Of a stretch of DNA of 64,000 bases, positions 40,269 through 48,946 are shown piece after piece. A program made the position numbers and the translations under genes. Under the pieces are notes generated by a model, which was not told the origin of the DNA, searched no databases, and worked only from the letters and a program-made list of their open reading frames with translations. The number at the start of each line of letters is the position of its first letter. Within the stretch, counting starts at the first letter, position 1. This stretch comes from an uncultured Collinsella sp. (GTDB lineage Bacteria; Actinomycetota; Coriobacteriia; Coriobacteriales; Coriobacteriaceae), in NCBI GenBank assembly GCA_900541035.1, contig UQIN01000013.1:5743-69742 (forward strand). Reading direction: 5' to 3'.

Positions 40269-42065
40269 GTGTCTGAACAGGCAAATGTTGATTGTGCTGC
40301 TGGCTTTGGCGTGCGCTTGATCGGCTGTGCCGACGATGCGGCTTTGCCCATTGGCATGCACGACTATGCGGAGGCTCTTGGTTGCTGCACGCTGGTCGAC
40401 AAGACCATGTTTATTGCCGATGTGTTGGACTGCGACGCGTCCGTTGTGGTGTGCTGTCGACCCGAGGGTTTTGGCAAGAGCATGAACTTGTCGATGCTCA
40501 GGGCTTTTCTGGAGCGTCCAGCGGTCGGTCGCACCGGTCGGATCTCGTTTGCCGATGCTCAGATTTGGGATGCGGACGGCGGGCGCTATCGGGATGAGTA
40601 CGCTTGCTATCCGGTGATATCGCTGGACTTTTCTGGCGCTGCGAGGCGTGGCCCCGCTGTTGCCGGCGTCGTGCGCGATGCCCTTTCGGGCGAGTGCGCT
40701 CGCTTGTTGGCGCTCTTGGAGGCTCCGGATTTAGCTCGAGATAAGGTGCGTCACGTCGAACGTGTCGCGCGTGGCGTGGCGAGCGCGGACGAGGTTGACT
40801 CGGTGCTCGGTGTGCTCATAGAGCTGCTGGAGATTGCCTACGATGAGCAGGTTGTATTGCTCGTTGATGGGTACGATGGGGCGTGCTCTTGCCGTGCGAG
40901 CGCGAGGGACGCTTCCGGCGCCGATCTGGCAGATCTATTCGATCGCGTGCTTTTCGACGCCATTGCCGCTGCGCGCGATTCGTTGCGGCTGACGTGTCTG
41001 ATGGGGGAGTATCCCGGCCCTGCCGAAGCGGCGCTTTCTTTGCATGGCTGCTCGTATTGTCTGACGACGCCGCTTTCGACCTGGTGTGACCGTTGTTTCG
41101 GCTTTTCGGATGCCGAGGTCCAGGCTCTGTTGAATCATGCTGGGCGCGAGGAATACCTGGATGATGCGCGTGAATGGCTCGAGGGATATCGGTTTGGTAG
41201 GGCCTATTGCTCGAGTCCAGCGCGTGTGATCGGTTTTCTGGACCGAGGCTGCACGGCGCCCGTGCGTGCCGATCTGTATGGGTATGCGGATTGCCTGAGT
41301 AGGGTAGTTAGTGACTGGAATCTCGACCGCCTTTCGGTCTTGTTTGATTTGCTCGAGGCCCATGGGTGCGCTGAGGCCCCGCTTTGTTTGGGCACTGCAG
41401 AGCCAGATGTCTCGCCTGACGATGGCATGTGGACAGCGCTGTATCTGTCCGGTTTTCTCACGACGGATATGACTGAGGAGCCAGAGCATGGCGATCGCTT
41501 CCGTGCTTTGCGATTGCCCAATAACGAGCTTCGCCAGGCCTTGCGTCTAGTGATTATTGAGTGGTTTGAGTGCGCTGCAGAAGACATTCGAGACGTCGAT
41601 GCGTTTCGCGACGGGCTGTGCCATGGGAACGAGGATACCGTGAGGCGGGCGCTAAGCCGCATCTTGGGAGATGCGGGAATCGGTGCGACCGACCCAGATA
41701 CACCGCTGCCATATCACCTACTCTTGCAAGGACTCTGCTTTGGATTGCCGGGCTATGCCAATCCTGCTTCGAGGCGAAAGTGTGGCGCGGATCGCTGGGA
41801 CATCCAGGTTTTTCCTACGGGCGCCGCGTTCGACATAGCCGATACGATCGGTATGCTCGATGAACGTCCGCTGATAACGATCAACATGATGTATGACCCC
41901 GGTGTGGATGCGCTGGGCCTGGAATTGCTGGCCGTGCAGGCGCTGCTCGACATAGAGCGCGACGGCATCGACGAAATCCGTGTGCCGCGACCCGGCGTTG
42001 GCCGCATGCGCTGGGGGTTTGGGTTTGATGGACAGCATGTGGCTACGGTGTACCAGCGGCTTTAA
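40269..42065 (+). CDS. AAA-ATPase-like (DUF1703/PD-DEXK) family protein, degenerate
   Basis: This 598-residue protein resembles the AAA-ATPase_like family common in gut bacteria. TLVDKTMFIADVLD precedes the P-loop, which reads CRPEGFGKSMNLSMLRAFLE. The usual family wording is RPRRFGKS, so the P-loop is altered but GKS is kept. VVLLVDGYDG replaces the usual Walker B region LIDEYD, with Glu lost. A C-terminal PD-(D/E)XK nuclease-like region is expected but its motif is not clear. I start at GTG 40269 with AGGGGGA upstream; the frame extends to 40137 with unlikely content. Function is unknown, and the changes suggest a decaying or repurposed copy. Confidence 0.7.
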   Translation: MSEQANVDCAAGFGVRLIGCADDAALPIGMHDYAEALGCCTLVDKTMFIADVLDCDASVVVCCRPEGFGKSMNLSMLRAFLERPAVGRTGRISFADAQIWDADGGRYRDEYACYPVISLDFSGAARRGPAVAGVVRDALSGECARLLALLEAPDLARDKVRHVERVARGVASADEVDSVLGVLIELLEIAYDEQVVLLVDGYDGACSCRASARDASGADLADLFDRVLFDAIAAARDSLRLTCLMGEYPGPAEAALSLHGCSYCLTTPLSTWCDRCFGFSDAEVQALLNHAGREEYLDDAREWLEGYRFGRAYCSSPARVIGFLDRGCTAPVRADLYGYADCLSRVVSDWNLDRLSVLFDLLEAHGCAEAPLCLGTAEPDVSPDDGMWTALYLSGFLTTDMTEEPEHGDRFRALRLPNNELRQALRLVIIEWFECAAEDIRDVDAFRDGLCHGNEDTVRRALSRILGDAGIGATDPDTPLPYHLLLQGLCFGLPGYANPASRRKCGADRWDIQVFPTGAAFDIADTIGMLDERPLITINMMYDPGVDALGLELLAVQALLDIERDGIDEIRVPRPGVGRMRWGFGFDGQHVATVYQRL

Positions 42066-42089
42066 GCGCTGAGGTGTTTCCGGCTTCCG

Positions 42090-43109
42090 TTACTCGGTGT
42101 CCTTCATGGGCGGCATGGGCTTCCAGTTGGGATCCTTAACGATCTTGCGGGCGTCCTTCATGCCACGGCGCAGCGCCGGAATACCGGTCTTAAAGCACTT
42201 ATCGACCGCAGCCAGGCGAATAAATTCCTTGCAGAAGGTCGCGGCGTTGCCCAGACGGAACAGCATAGGGTGGTAGTCGCCGTAGATCTGCATGTAGCGT
42301 GCCAGATAACCGCGGTTGCGCATGATGTAGTAGCGGTTGGTGTCGCTCGTGGAGTTGAGCTGGCGTTTGCCGGCGATGTCCCAGTTAGAGACGGCGCGGG
42401 CGCGCTTGAGCACCACGTCGGCAACAACGGCGGCGGGGAAGTGCTGGCTGGCCACGTAGCCATAGCAGGCATCGTCGCCGTAGATAAAGAAGCGCGCATC
42501 GGGCAGGCCGATCTTGTCGACCACGCGGCGCGAGAACATGCCGCCCTCAAAGCACAGCTGGTTCATGGCGCGATAACCCTCTGGACCCAAGTCCCACTTG
42601 GCGACTGGGTTGGGAATGCCGAGCGAAAGGATGAGTTGGTATTGCCAAAAGAAGGCGCCGCCGTCAAAGTCCAGGCGCGAACCCTGGATGACATCATAGC
42701 GGTCGGTCCACTTGGCAAGGCGCTTGATGCCTTCGGGGATGACGAGCACGTCGTCGTCCATCACCCAGAACCACTGGGCGCCCAGGTCGTAGGCGCATTT
42801 AGTGCCAGCGGAGAAGCCGCCCGCGCCGCCACCGTTTTCAAGCTGCGGGGCGTAGATGACGCGGTCGGTGGCGCCCTGCGCGTCAGGCTGCTCGGTGTCG
42901 ATGCCCCACAGGTTAGCCAGGCGCTCGTTGAATGCGGTGCACATGGCCTCGGTCTCGCGCGAATTTTCGTTATCGACAATCACGATGCGCCAGGGCGTTG
43001 CCGTGAGCTCGGTCATGGAGTCGAACAAGTTGGCCAAGAGCTCCTGGCGCTTGTACGTAACGACAACGATGGCGAGCTTATCGATGGGGGCGGGAAGGGT
43101 TGAAGGCAT
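42090..43109 (-). CDS. GT2 family glycosyltransferase (galactofuranosyl/rhamnosyl type)
   Basis: This 339-residue cytoplasmic GT-A enzyme has the N-terminal KLAIVVVTYKRQELLANLFDSM, VIVDNENS, and QLENGGGAGGFSAGTKCA as in GlfT-like galactofuranosyltransferases. The metal-binding motif is WFWVMDDDVLV. The acceptor-side segment is FFIYGDDACYGYVAS, and a basic C-terminal tail follows. The sugar donor cannot be fixed by sequence alone. I start at ATG 43109 (MPSTLPAPIDK); a longer frame adds 45 unlikely residues. It is read away from the acyltransferase-GT cluster but belongs to the same surface-polysaccharide block. Confidence 0.87.
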   Translation of the reverse strand: MPSTLPAPIDKLAIVVVTYKRQELLANLFDSMTELTATPWRIVIVDNENSRETEAMCTAFNERLANLWGIDTEQPDAQGATDRVIYAPQLENGGGAGGFSAGTKCAYDLGAQWFWVMDDDVLVIPEGIKRLAKWTDRYDVIQGSRLDFDGGAFFWQYQLILSLGIPNPVAKWDLGPEGYRAMNQLCFEGGMFSRRVVDKIGLPDARFFIYGDDACYGYVASQHFPAAVVADVVLKRARAVSNWDIAGKRQLNSTSDTNRYYIMRNRGYLARYMQIYGDYHPMLFRLGNAATFCKEFIRLAAVDKCFKTGIPALRRGMKDARKIVKDPNWKPMPPMKDTE

Positions 43110-43279
43110 GGGGCAATATATCCTTTCACGCGCGGTGGGCGAGTGCTGCGCGGAAGCTATCGAATACGTCCTTGGGACTGTCCTATTGTAAAGGCTTGGC
43201 GCACCTTGGCGGCAAGCTTTGAATAAAACGCAGGAACCTGCCACGGCTGTAGCGGCTTTGGCGTCTGACGGCAGCGTGT

Positions 43280-44410
43280 CTATTGCCGCTTGAGCTTGCG
43301 AGCGATAAGGCTTCTGGCTGCATCGATGATGAGGAGCGCTAAGGCAAAGACGATGCTAATGACGGTACCCGTGACGATACATATAGCTGCCGGGCTGTTT
43401 TGGCTGACCAGTATGTTTGCGAGCAACGTATTGAAGACGGGACGCCACAGGCTACTGGTGAGCGACTGCATCACATAGAAACCGAGCGTGGCGGTCGAAA
43501 GGGTGACGATGACGCCTGCGGCTCGTGGATTGTCCGAGGCGCTGCGTCGGGTAGCCGCAAAGAGCAGGGAGGTGGCAGCGAGGGCAAACGAGATCAGCGA
43601 GGTCGATTTGTAGGAGAGGACTGCCATCGCCGTGAGGTTGCCGGTGTAGGAGAGTGCTCCTTCCAGGATGGTGGCGAGCACCAAAACCGCTGCGAGCGAC
43701 CGCATGCCCAAGGCGCCCGCCCTGTCCGAATCCATGACATCGGTTACGTCGCGGAGCAGCCCGCCGATCAAAAACGCGATTACGTACGTGGCAGCGCTCA
43801 TGAGCTTCTGCAGCCAAGAAAACTCACCGCCGCTTGTCGCACTCATGGCGGCTAAATACCCGTTAACAACAAATGCGAGGATGCCAACGGCGATGACCGT
43901 CGTCGTGTAGGTTTTCTGGGGGAGTCGACTCTTAGCCAGTCCAAACCATGGCGCCATGAAGACCGTGGCGGCATAGACCCAGATAAACTCAAGGCCTAGC
44001 GTGTACCAGTACTGCGTGTTGAGGGTAACGTCGGGAATGGGGGAGACGACCGTGGACCACGCGAACGCCACGAGGCAATAAAACGCAGTGGGCATAACGA
44101 CCTTGCCCAGGCGCTGCGCCGTCCGTTGCATTTGCGACTTCCACGTTGCCCCACCGTCCCAAGCACTCGCGGCCGAGGCGATGAGAAAATAGCCCGAGAT
44201 CATAAAGAAGACCTCGTTGGCCCAGCAGCCAAGCAGGTTAATAAAACCGAGCACGCCGGAATAGGGGGACATCGCAAGTGGGGCATATTCCACGGCGCCG
44301 ACGCAGACGGCTTGGAAGGTCCACTGAAAGGTGTGGAACACCGCGATGCCGGCGACCGCGACCAAACGCAGTGCTTCGATGGGTATGTTGCGTGCGGCTT
44401 TGGGCTGCAT
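43280..44410 (-). CDS. Membrane acyltransferase (acyltransferase family 3)
   Basis: This 376-residue protein has about ten transmembrane helices. The family signature RNIPIEALRLVAVAGIAVFHTFQW contains the conserved Arg and His, and NEVFFMISGYFLIASAA follows. Such enzymes O-acetylate or otherwise acylate exported polysaccharides, peptidoglycan or teichoic acids. AGAAAGGACGTC precedes ATG 44410, and a TATAAT box stands at about 44450 on the minus strand. It is divergent from the five-gene glycosyltransferase operon and probably modifies the same polymer. Confidence 0.88.
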   Translation of the reverse strand: MQPKAARNIPIEALRLVAVAGIAVFHTFQWTFQAVCVGAVEYAPLAMSPYSGVLGFINLLGCWANEVFFMISGYFLIASAASAWDGGATWKSQMQRTAQRLGKVVMPTAFYCLVAFAWSTVVSPIPDVTLNTQYWYTLGLEFIWVYAATVFMAPWFGLAKSRLPQKTYTTTVIAVGILAFVVNGYLAAMSATSGGEFSWLQKLMSAATYVIAFLIGGLLRDVTDVMDSDRAGALGMRSLAAVLVLATILEGALSYTGNLTAMAVLSYKSTSLISFALAATSLLFAATRRSASDNPRAAGVIVTLSTATLGFYVMQSLTSSLWRPVFNTLLANILVSQNSPAAICIVTGTVISIVFALALLIIDAARSLIARKLKRQ

Positions 44411-44522
44411 GACGTCCTTTCTTATCGGTTTGCCTCTGCGAGCTCCATAGATTATATAAACGCCCGCTAGCGCGCTGACCCTTTGATACCATGAAACGAC
44501 AGGTATTTCCTAAGGAGCACAT

Positions 44523-45626
44523 TTGTCTACTAACGCCTCTGGCAGCCCTGTTCTGTCGCTGCTTATTCCCATTTACAATGTTCAGCGCTACCTGCGCGAG
44601 TGCCTCGATTCCGCCCTGGCGCAGACGCTCAAGGACATCGAGATCATCTGCATTAACGACGGGTCGACCGACAACTCGCCGGCGATTATCCGCGAGTATA
44701 TGGAGCGCGATGGGCGCGTCAAGATGATCGACAAGGCCAACAGCGGCTACGGCGACTCGATGAACCACGGTCTGGAGATGGCGCGTGGCAAGTACGTGGG
44801 CATCTTGGAGTCCGATGACTTTATGGCGTCCGACGCACTCGAAAAGCTTGTCTCGGCCGCCGATAGCAATAATGCCGACTTCGCGAAGGCGAACTTTGAT
44901 TTCTACTGGTCTAAGCCCGAGGAGCGCCGTTCGCTGCACGAGATGTTTAGACCTCAGGATTGCGGCAAGCCGGTGCACCCGAGCGATACGACGCAGTTCT
45001 TTAAGCAAAAGCCGTCGATTTGGTCGGCCGTGTACCGTCGCGATTTTCTTGAGCGCAACGGCATTACGTTCCTGCCGACTCCGGGGGCATCCTTTCAGGA
45101 CACGTCATTCGCTTTTAAGGTGATCGCGTGCGCCGATAAGGCTATTTACCTGCACGATGCCGTGTTGTCGTATCGCCAGGACAACGAGAATTCCTCGGTC
45201 AATTCTTCGGCTAAGGTCTTTTGCGTCAATACCGAGTATGCCGAGATTGAGCGTTGGATTCGAGAGGATTATGCCCGCGACCACGCAAGCGGCGATGTCG
45301 CGCGCATGCTCAAGTTCAATCAGCTCATTAAGTACGATTCGTACATGTGGAACTACGTGCGCCTGGCGCCTAAGTTCTATAAGGAGTTCCTGGCGCAGAT
45401 GGCCAAGGAATTTCAGGCGGCCTTGGACGCGGGGGAGTTTTCGCTTGACGATCTTAAGCCGTGGAAGCGCGCGAATCTCGCTGCCATCCTCAAAGATCCT
45501 GAGGGCTGGGTTGACGAGCATCCGAGTTTTGCGACGGATGGTGCCTTGGGGCGCGCCAAGTATTACGCCTCGGTTGGAGGCCCAGGCGTGGTTGCTGCCT
45601 TCCTCATCGAATCGCTGAGGGGGTAG
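44523..45626 (+). CDS. GT2 family glycosyltransferase (paralogue A)
   Basis: This 367-residue protein begins with TTG 44523 (AAGGAG upstream). The GT-A domain reads LSLLIPIYNVQRYLRECLDSAL, IICINDGSTDNSP, ANSGYGDSMNHGLEMARGKYVGILESDDF (the ESDD metal motif) and WSAVYRRDFL. The last 150 residues are a helical extension shared with the gene at 46748. The two are clear tandem paralogues, nearly identical over the first 130 residues and more diverged after that. Probable role: adding one sugar of a surface polymer. It is the first gene of a five-gene GT2 operon. Confidence 0.88.
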   Translation: MSTNASGSPVLSLLIPIYNVQRYLRECLDSALAQTLKDIEIICINDGSTDNSPAIIREYMERDGRVKMIDKANSGYGDSMNHGLEMARGKYVGILESDDFMASDALEKLVSAADSNNADFAKANFDFYWSKPEERRSLHEMFRPQDCGKPVHPSDTTQFFKQKPSIWSAVYRRDFLERNGITFLPTPGASFQDTSFAFKVIACADKAIYLHDAVLSYRQDNENSSVNSSAKVFCVNTEYAEIERWIREDYARDHASGDVARMLKFNQLIKYDSYMWNYVRLAPKFYKEFLAQMAKEFQAALDAGEFSLDDLKPWKRANLAAILKDPEGWVDEHPSFATDGALGRAKYYASVGGPGVVAAFLIESLRG

Positions 45627-45632
45627 GTCGAC

Positions 45633-46673
45633 ATGGGAGAGACTTTGACCCCCAGAGCGACCATTGTCGTTCCCGTCTACAATTCGTCGCGCTCCATTCA
45701 GCGATGCCTCGATTCGCTGTTGGCCCAGTCTGAGCGTTCGATTCAGGTTGTCTGCGTCAACGACGGTTCGACTGATGATTCGTTGAACGTTTTGCGCCAG
45801 ATTGCGCAGGCCGACGATCGCGTACTGGTGATTGACCAGGAAAACGCGGGCGTCTCGTGTGCTCGAAATGCCGGCATCGATGCCGCCGTGGGCGGGACCG
45901 TCTTTTTTGTGGACGCCGACGATTACATCGATGCGCAGACGGTCGGGCGCGTGCTGCATGCCATGGAGTCTGCAGATGCCGAGGCCGCCGTTTTTGGCGG
46001 CGTCTGTGAACCTGCCGATGCTGCCCCCAAACGCGTCCAGCAACTCATGAGTCCCAAAGCTGGTATCTTTGGCGCCCGTGATCCCCAACTGCTGTTCCAT
46101 TCGAATGCGCAGCCCTATGCCTGCCGTGCGGCTTTTTCGCGCGAGCTGCTCAATCGCGAAGGCATTCGCTTCGCCCCCGGTCTGGCTTTGGGCGAGGACG
46201 TCGTCTTCCAATTTGCGGCTTATGCGCTTGCCCGCAAGACCGTCGTCATGCCGGACAAGTTCTACCACTACGTGATGGAGAGTGAATCGGCGACGCACGA
46301 GTTCAACAGTGCCGAGGCTCGCGCCAAAAAGCTTGACGCCCACATGAGGATGCTCGAGGAGGTCTTGGAGGACTGGGCGGCCTACGATTTTTTGGACCTG
46401 TGTCCCGGCGAGCTGATAACTTGGTTTTTGGACCTTATCGTGTTTGATTTGGCGCGCTTGGATTCCGATGACTTCCATCGCGTGGCGGCTCGCGTCAACA
46501 TGGACCTCGCGACGTTTTTGGGAACGGACTGGGCAGATATGCCTGCCAAGGGCGCCGTTTGCCGTGTTGCCCACAAGCTCGTTGCAGCGATCTCGAGCGT
46601 TTCGATGGCAGATGCCACGCTGTTCTATCTTTCGACTCGCGGTCTCAAAGCCTGCCTGGAGCGCTTTATCTAA
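45633..46673 (+). CDS. GT2 family glycosyltransferase
   Basis: This 346-residue protein has the GT-A core TIVVPVYNSSRSIQRCLDSLL, VVCVNDGSTDDSL, ENAGVSCARNAGIDAAVGGTVFFVDADDYID (ADD motif) and GLALGEDVVFQFAAYAL. It starts 6 bp after the preceding gene and differs enough from its neighbours to carry its own specificity. The C-terminal third is helical with no membrane segment. The donor and acceptor are unknown. Confidence 0.87.
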   Translation: MGETLTPRATIVVPVYNSSRSIQRCLDSLLAQSERSIQVVCVNDGSTDDSLNVLRQIAQADDRVLVIDQENAGVSCARNAGIDAAVGGTVFFVDADDYIDAQTVGRVLHAMESADAEAAVFGGVCEPADAAPKRVQQLMSPKAGIFGARDPQLLFHSNAQPYACRAAFSRELLNREGIRFAPGLALGEDVVFQFAAYALARKTVVMPDKFYHYVMESESATHEFNSAEARAKKLDAHMRMLEEVLEDWAAYDFLDLCPGELITWFLDLIVFDLARLDSDDFHRVAARVNMDLATFLGTDWADMPAKGAVCRVAHKLVAAISSVSMADATLFYLSTRGLKACLERFI

Positions 46674-46747
46674 TTCCAAGCGCTGCCGCCCGCCGCAACT
46701 CGGCTGCTAAAATAACCCTGTTACACGCTATTCAACAGGAGGTTCTC

Positions 46748-47866
46748 TTGCAGAACTCTGATACCCCTAAAGTTTCGCTGCTTGTTCCCATTTGCAATGT
46801 CGAACGCTACCTGCGCGAGTGCCTCGATTCCGCCGTGGCGCAGACGCTCGAGGACATCGAGATCATCTGCATCAACGACGGCTCCACCGATAGCTCGCCA
46901 GATATCATCCGCGAGTACATGGAGCGCGACCCCCGTGTAAAGATGATCGACAAAGCCAACAGCGGCTACGGCGACTCGATGAACCGCGGCCTGGAGATGG
47001 CGCGCGGCGAGTATGTGGGCATCCTTGAGTCCGACGACTTTATGTTTGAGAATTCGCTCCAAAAGCTGGTTGCCAAGGCCGATGCTGAGCATGCCGATGT
47101 GGTAAAGGGCGACTTTTACCTGTATTGGTCCACGCCCAGCGAGCGCCGTGAGCTGTTTGGGATCATCGATGAGCATATGACGGGCGCCGCGTATCGCCCC
47201 GTCGATCGCCCTGGCATCTTCTACCGCAAACCTTCCATTTGGTCTGCCATCTATCGGCGCGAGTTCCTCAACGACAATCAGATTCGGTTCCTTCCCACGC
47301 CGGGCGCCTCGTATCAGGACGCAGGCTTTAACTTTAAGGTCTGGGCGTGCGCCGAGCGTGCCGCGTTTATTGCGGACCCCATTTTGTGCTATCGCCAGGA
47401 TAACGAGAAGAGCTCCGTTAATTCGCCCAACAAGGTGTTTTGCGTGTGCGACGAATATGCCGAGATGCAACGTTTTTTGGACGAGCGTCCCGAGCTCAAG
47501 GCTCAGCTCCAGGGCATTTTAATGCGCATGAAGGTCGATACGTACCGTTGGAATGATGAGCGTCTGGTCGATGAACTGCGTGAGCAGTTTTGGAAGAAAG
47601 CCTCGTCTGAGCTCAAGGCCGATTGGGATGCTGGTCGCTTTGATCTGTCGCTGTTCGACCCGCGTGGCGAGACCGACTTGCGCCTGATGGTCAAGTCGCC
47701 TCGTGCCTATATCGATTCGCGCTTTGACTTTAAGAAGCCGGGCAAGCTCAATACGTTTAAACATTACTTTAAGATTGGCGGCCTGCCGCTGGTCTGGCGC
47801 GTGCTGACGTATCAGCGCACCTACGGCGACAATCCGCACCCCGATGACGTTCCGGCCGCACAGTAA
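46748..47866 (+). CDS. GT2 family glycosyltransferase (paralogue B)
   Basis: This 372-residue protein starts at TTG 46748, preceded by AGGAGGTTCTC. VSLLVPICNVERYLRECLDSAV, INDGSTDSSPDIIREYMERD and GILESDDFM mirror the gene at 44523, as do the YRRE and SYQDAGFNFKVWACAE segments. The duplication must be old enough for the C-terminal halves to have diverged, while the sugar-nucleotide half is strongly conserved. The same donor with a different acceptor is a reasonable guess. The frame is open further upstream, but the family N-terminus begins here. Confidence 0.87.
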   Translation: MQNSDTPKVSLLVPICNVERYLRECLDSAVAQTLEDIEIICINDGSTDSSPDIIREYMERDPRVKMIDKANSGYGDSMNRGLEMARGEYVGILESDDFMFENSLQKLVAKADAEHADVVKGDFYLYWSTPSERRELFGIIDEHMTGAAYRPVDRPGIFYRKPSIWSAIYRREFLNDNQIRFLPTPGASYQDAGFNFKVWACAERAAFIADPILCYRQDNEKSSVNSPNKVFCVCDEYAEMQRFLDERPELKAQLQGILMRMKVDTYRWNDERLVDELREQFWKKASSELKADWDAGRFDLSLFDPRGETDLRLMVKSPRAYIDSRFDFKKPGKLNTFKHYFKIGGLPLVWRVLTYQRTYGDNPHPDDVPAAQ

Positions 47867-47878
47867 GAGCGAGTGACT

Positions 47879-48946
47879 ATGGCTACCCCCAAGATTTCCG
47901 TTGTCGTTCCCATCTATAAAGTGGAGGAGTGCCTGGTCTGGTGCCTGGACTCCCTGCTTGCGCAGGATATGCCCGATTGGGAGGGCGTGCTGGTCAACGA
48001 TGGCTCGCCGGACGGTTCGCGCGATATTGCGGCCGCTTATTGCGAAAAGGACGCGCGCTTTACGCTGGTTGATAAGGAGAACGGCGGCCTGTCGAGTGCG
48101 CGTAATGCAGGCATCGCCGCGTCCACGGCGCCTATCGTCGCGTTCTTGGATTCCGACGACCGGTTTACGCCCGATGCATGCCGCGTGATCGTCGATGCCT
48201 TTGAGCGCGAGGACTGCGACGTTTTGACCTTTGGCGCGAATCCGTATCCGCTGGAGGCGGGGTATCCGTGGCTCAACTATGTGCTGAGCCCGCGCGATGT
48301 GTCGTTTGTGGGCTATAGCTCCGATCTGCTGTTTAAGGAAGCGTCTCGCCCCTTTGCATGGCGTACCGCCTGCAAGCGTGAGTTTTTGCTGGGCAACGGG
48401 ATCGTGTTCGACGAAACCGTTACGTATGGTGAGGACCAGGTCTTCGATTTTGCCGTGTACGGTCGTTCGCACAAGACCGCGCTTATCTCGAACAAGCTGT
48501 ATGACTACCGCGTGGCGCGCAAGGGTTCGCTCATGGACACCATGCGCTACGACGACGAGACACGTCTGCTGGAGCACGTGAAGATTTACTCCGCGGTGCT
48601 GGCTGACTGGCAGCGCGACGGTCTCGATGCTCAGCACGCCGATGACCTGGCATATTTCCTGTGCGATCTTGTGCTGTACGATGCGCTCAGGCTTCTGGGT
48701 ACGGGCTGCGGCAAGGTGTTTGCTGCCGTTGCCACGGCGCTTGCCGGTTCTGCCGCGGGCAGCGATGCTGCGCTCGCACAATGCGCTCCTTCTGTTGCTG
48801 CTATGGTGCGTGCGGCGCTTACCAGCAAGGCCCCCAATGCCCGTGAGTGCAAAAAGCTCATGTTCGATTACGACGTCTTGAGGTTTGGGCGCCTGGGTGC
48901 CTGCAAACGCATGGCAGCGAACGCCCTGGGAAAGCGAGAAGTGTAG
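47879..48946 (+). CDS. GT2 family glycosyltransferase
   Basis: This 355-residue protein (or 357 from GTG 47873) has KISVVVPIYKVEECLVWCLDSLL, VLVNDGSPDGSRDIA, ENGGLSSARNAGIAAS, FLDSDDRFTPDACRV (DSDD motif) and TYGEDQVFDFAVYG. It sits 12 bp after the previous gene, and the stop codon directly abuts the ATG of the next one. The C-terminal 100 residues are Ala-rich and helical. Its role within the operon is probably one transfer step in glycan assembly. Confidence 0.86.
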   Translation: MATPKISVVVPIYKVEECLVWCLDSLLAQDMPDWEGVLVNDGSPDGSRDIAAAYCEKDARFTLVDKENGGLSSARNAGIAASTAPIVAFLDSDDRFTPDACRVIVDAFEREDCDVLTFGANPYPLEAGYPWLNYVLSPRDVSFVGYSSDLLFKEASRPFAWRTACKREFLLGNGIVFDETVTYGEDQVFDFAVYGRSHKTALISNKLYDYRVARKGSLMDTMRYDDETRLLEHVKIYSAVLADWQRDGLDAQHADDLAYFLCDLVLYDALRLLGTGCGKVFAAVATALAGSAAGSDAALAQCAPSVAAMVRAALTSKAPNARECKKLMFDYDVLRFGRLGACKRMAANALGKREV

